A stretch of DNA of 8,251 nucleotides from Bacteroidota bacterium (GTDB lineage: Bacteria; Bacteroidota; Bacteroidia; NS11-12g; UBA955). The stretch is from positions 1 to 8,251 of the forward strand of contig CANHGC010000056.1 in the NCBI GenBank assembly GCA_947460045.1, in the 5' to 3' direction. The notes beneath the pieces were generated by a model. That model saw nothing but the letters and a program-made list of their open reading frames with translations. It was not told the DNA's origin and did no database searches. Both the position numbers and the translations under genes were made by a program. This document shows positions 6,229 to 8,251 of this stretch, in pieces. Positions within the stretch are counted from its first letter, which is position 1, and every line of letters begins with the position of its first letter.

Positions 6229-7862
6229 TCAATCCAACTCAAAATCTTACTCCAACGAATCCCTTTCACCTTGTATTCCATATTTCCGTTGTTGGTTACA
6301 GGTTGGTTTGTTTCAGGGTCGATGGCCATCACCTTTCTCAAGCTAAAGAATGTGAACAGAGGTTTTCCAACGATATGGTCTTCAGGTACATAGCCCCAAT
6401 ATCTTGAGTCTAAACTGTTGTATCTGTTGTCGCCCATCATCCAATAATATCCCATTTTAAATTGATAGGATTTGATCTCTTTTCCACCTTCGCCATAAAA
6501 CTTACCCGCCTTCAATTCAATGTTTGCGTGTTCATATTTGTTGATGGCCAATTTCAAAAAGTCCCAATTCGCAGGTGTTAACACGATGGTTTCACCACGT
6601 TTGGGCAAATAAACCTCTCCGTAATTGTTCAAATTCCATTTGGCATGTTGAAAATCATAAATAGAAGTATCTGCATGATTGTCTAACAAATTGCCTTGAT
6701 AGCGCACGTTGCCTGGGAACATGATCCTTTGGAAACCTTCATCCAATGTATCAGGGAAGATACTCATCACTTCAGGGTGATTTTTTAGCTTGTCGAAATT
6801 CTCAGGCCAAGTATACAGATGATAGGGGATGATATACTTTCCGGTCTTTTGCGCAGCTTCTTGTATCAGTTGAGCATTGGGCGGAAAATTGAAATCACCC
6901 AGATCGTTTTGTTCCAAAAAGTCTTCAGTGATGGGGGTTTTCATCAAAGCCAGGTATCTCTTTTGCTGTTTTCCAACCCGAGGTAAAGGTTTGCCATTGA
7001 TGTATATCTGACCGCCTAACAATTTTATTCGATCGCCTGGGATGCCCACGCATCGCTTCACATAATTGTCTTTTTTATCGGCGGGGAGTTTCAATTCAAT
7101 GCCTCCATTGCTCGTTTCTTGATAATCAGATACGCCATCTGCGTTGGCATCGTCATCGGTGGGCCAGTTGAATACAATGATATCGTTGTTCTTGATCGTA
7201 TACCAACCAGGCAATCTCATGTAGGGCAGTTCTACCAAATCGGTATAGGCTTTGAATCCCATGATTTGCTTGGGTGCCAAAACAGGAACGGTGATGGGCG
7301 TCATGGGAATTCGCATGCCAATTTTGGCACGACTCACCACCAAATAATCTCCAACCATCAAGTTGGATTCCATAGAGGGTGTTGGGATTTGATACAAATC
7401 AAAATATAAAGCGCGCATGCCGCCAGCCACGTAGGCAGCAAATAAAATCGCATCGCCCCATTCACGCATGCCATCGTGCTTGGGAACATTGGCCTCTTTC
7501 CACTCACGATTTCCTGCAGGACCATGAAATTTCAAAGATTGAAATGCCAAAATCGGAAAATAAATGAAACTGAAAACCGTACCGAACAGTTGCTCCCAGT
7601 ATCCGTTTTTACCAAACGAACGAAGAATGTCTAAAGTGATATTAAAACTGAAAAGTATATTCACACCGGGAATAACCATACCCACCATGTACCATTTGGG
7701 GCGACCAACAATTTTCACCCAATACCACCAACTTAAAATTGGTACCCAAGCCAAAATGGGATTCTCACGAGCGGCTTTAAACATTTTAGATAAACCCAAT
7801 CGGGTGAGCGAAAATGCAATGATCCACAAAATGAGGAATAGGTCGGAATTAAAGCTTTCCAT
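6225..7862 (-). CDS. lepB: Signal peptidase I, long Bacteroidota form with N-terminal multi-pass domain
   Basis: A 545-residue membrane protease that removes signal peptides from exported proteins. Residues 1-110 hold about four hydrophobic segments (7-25, 36-53, 58-74, 92-107) and resemble the DUF5684-type domain found in Bacteroidota LepB proteins. A further membrane anchor (138-154) precedes the S26 protease domain. Nucleophile Ser163 is in PTPSMESNL, general base Lys269 is in NYVKRCVGIPGD, and the last conserved box GDNRYNSLDSRYWG is at 477-490. E. coli LepB is about 324 residues. The extra length comes from the N-terminal domain and from about 170 residues inserted between the Lys box and the last box. 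A perfect EF-hand-type loop (238-249) lies before the Lys box. The ATG at 7860-7862 follows the dapB stop by 8 bases; no Shine-Dalgarno sequence is evident. Confidence 0.93.
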   Translation of the reverse strand: MESFNSDLFLILWIIAFSLTRLGLSKMFKAARENPILAWVPILSWWYWVKIVGRPKWYMVGMVIPGVNILFSFNITLDILRSFGKNGYWEQLFGTVFSFIYFPILAFQSLKFHGPAGNREWKEANVPKHDGMREWGDAILFAAYVAGGMRALYFDLYQIPTPSMESNLMVGDYLVVSRAKIGMRIPMTPITVPVLAPKQIMGFKAYTDLVELPYMRLPGWYTIKNNDIIVFNWPTDDDANADGVSDYQETSNGGIELKLPADKKDNYVKRCVGIPGDRIKLLGGQIYINGKPLPRVGKQQKRYLALMKTPITEDFLEQNDLGDFNFPPNAQLIQEAAQKTGKYIIPYHLYTWPENFDKLKNHPEVMSIFPDTLDEGFQRIMFPGNVRYQGNLLDNHADTSIYDFQHAKWNLNNYGEVYLPKRGETIVLTPANWDFLKLAINKYEHANIELKAGKFYGEGGKEIKSYQFKMGYYWMMGDNRYNSLDSRYWGYVPEDHIVGKPLFTFFSLRKVMAIDPETNQPVTNNGNMEYKVKGIRWSKILSWIE

Positions 7863-7870
7863 AAATTATA

Positions 7871-8251
7871 TCAGTTTTCAAAGTTAAGCAAGTCAGACAT
7901 TCCAAACACGCCTGTTTTTCCAATCAACCATTCTGCTGCTATGATGGCGCCATTGGCAAATCCTTCACGATTTTTTGCCTCATGTTCCAGTTTGATGCAG
8001 TCAACTGCGCTTTCAAAACTTAAGATGTGCGTTCCGGGGACATTGGGTAGGCGCTCCGCATAGATTGGAAGTGCCATTTCATCTTGTGATTCATGCATCT
8101 TGATTCCTTGTCCATTATCTAACAGTTCCCAATGATTTAAGGTAGACGACGATTTTATTACGTTTTCGGCCAGCGTTATGGCGGTGCCACTCGGGGCATC
8201 TTTCTTTTCGGTATGATGTATTTCGCGGATATTACAATTGTAATTGTGCCC
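7871..8251 (-). CDS. dapB: 4-hydroxy-tetrahydrodipicolinate reductase (C-terminal part)
   Basis: The last 126 codons and stop of DapB; the N-terminal NAD(P)H-binding domain is beyond the right edge. The longest ATG-started reading is only 75 codons (from 8098), but the frame stays open to the window edge and encodes the family's signature: EIHHTEKKDAPSGTA at visible residues 10-24, containing the catalytic His and Lys (HHxxK) and the dipicolinate-binding SGTA. Downstream are PNVPGTHILSFES, HEAKNREGFANGA and the C-terminal GVFGMSDLL, all typical of DapB. The enzyme reduces 4-hydroxy-tetrahydrodipicolinate in the lysine and meso-diaminopimelate pathway; cytoplasmic. The lepB gene follows after 8 bases, so the two are very probably co-transcribed. 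dapB-lepB adjacency is, to my knowledge, a common arrangement in Bacteroidota. Confidence 0.95.
   Translation of the reverse strand, partial: GHNYNCNIREIHHTEKKDAPSGTAITLAENVIKSSSTLNHWELLDNGQGIKMHESQDEMALPIYAERLPNVPGTHILSFESAVDCIKLEHEAKNREGFANGAIIAAEWLIGKTGVFGMSDLLNFEN

Noticed and set aside
6090..6407. 105-codon plus-strand open frame spanning the remB-lepB junction
   Set aside because: It overlaps the ends of two well-supported genes in other frames and has no family features.
7871..8098. A short 75-residue protein starting at the ATG at 8098
   Set aside because: The frame stays open to the window edge and encodes the DapB signature upstream of that Met, so it is the C-terminus of DapB, not a separate gene.

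Overview
The window looks like a chromosomal segment of a member of the Bacteroidota. It has moderate-to-low GC content, almost no Shine-Dalgarno motifs before start codons, a Bacteroidota-style oversized signal peptidase I encoded directly behind dapB, a RemB/Wzi-like outer-membrane barrel protein, and an XRE-S24 regulator of the type common in this phylum. Finer placement cannot be read from the sequence alone. I see no RNA genes, insertion sequences, CRISPR arrays, prophage genes or broken genes.

Layout. The left edge (1-129, minus) holds the N-terminus of the pyruvate dehydrogenase E1 alpha subunit. Next, also on the minus strand, is a complete helix-turn-helix regulator with a LexA/CI-like S24 domain (213-1031). 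A 177-base AT-rich divergent intergenic region (1032-1208) carries several TTGnCA-type sites and separates the regulator from a six-gene plus-strand run (1209-6190). The genes of that run overlap or lie 2-9 bases apart: EVE-domain protein, PyrR-type phosphoribosyltransferase, aspartate carbamoyltransferase (PyrB), a Rhizobium-type (class 3) L-asparaginase, a small muconolactone-isomerase-like protein, and an outer-membrane RemB/Wzi-like protein. Facing it on the minus strand are signal peptidase I (6225-7862) and, 8 bases upstream of it, the C-terminal part of dapB (7871 to the window edge).

How the genes may work together. PyrR and PyrB belong to de novo pyrimidine synthesis. The asparaginase releases aspartate, which is a substrate of PyrB, so its place 9 bases behind pyrB suggests local substrate supply (inference). 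The EVE-domain protein, the small isomerase-like protein and the envelope protein have no obvious part in the pathway. They may simply share its growth-linked transcription, or they may point to an undescribed link. DapB (lysine/meso-diaminopimelate synthesis) and LepB (release of secreted proteins) are both envelope-related housekeeping functions.

The window is mostly housekeeping. The least expected details are a perfect 12-residue EF-hand-type calcium loop inside the signal peptidase, the asparaginase-pyrB coupling, the mixed six-gene operon, and the possible operator array between the S24 regulator and that operon.
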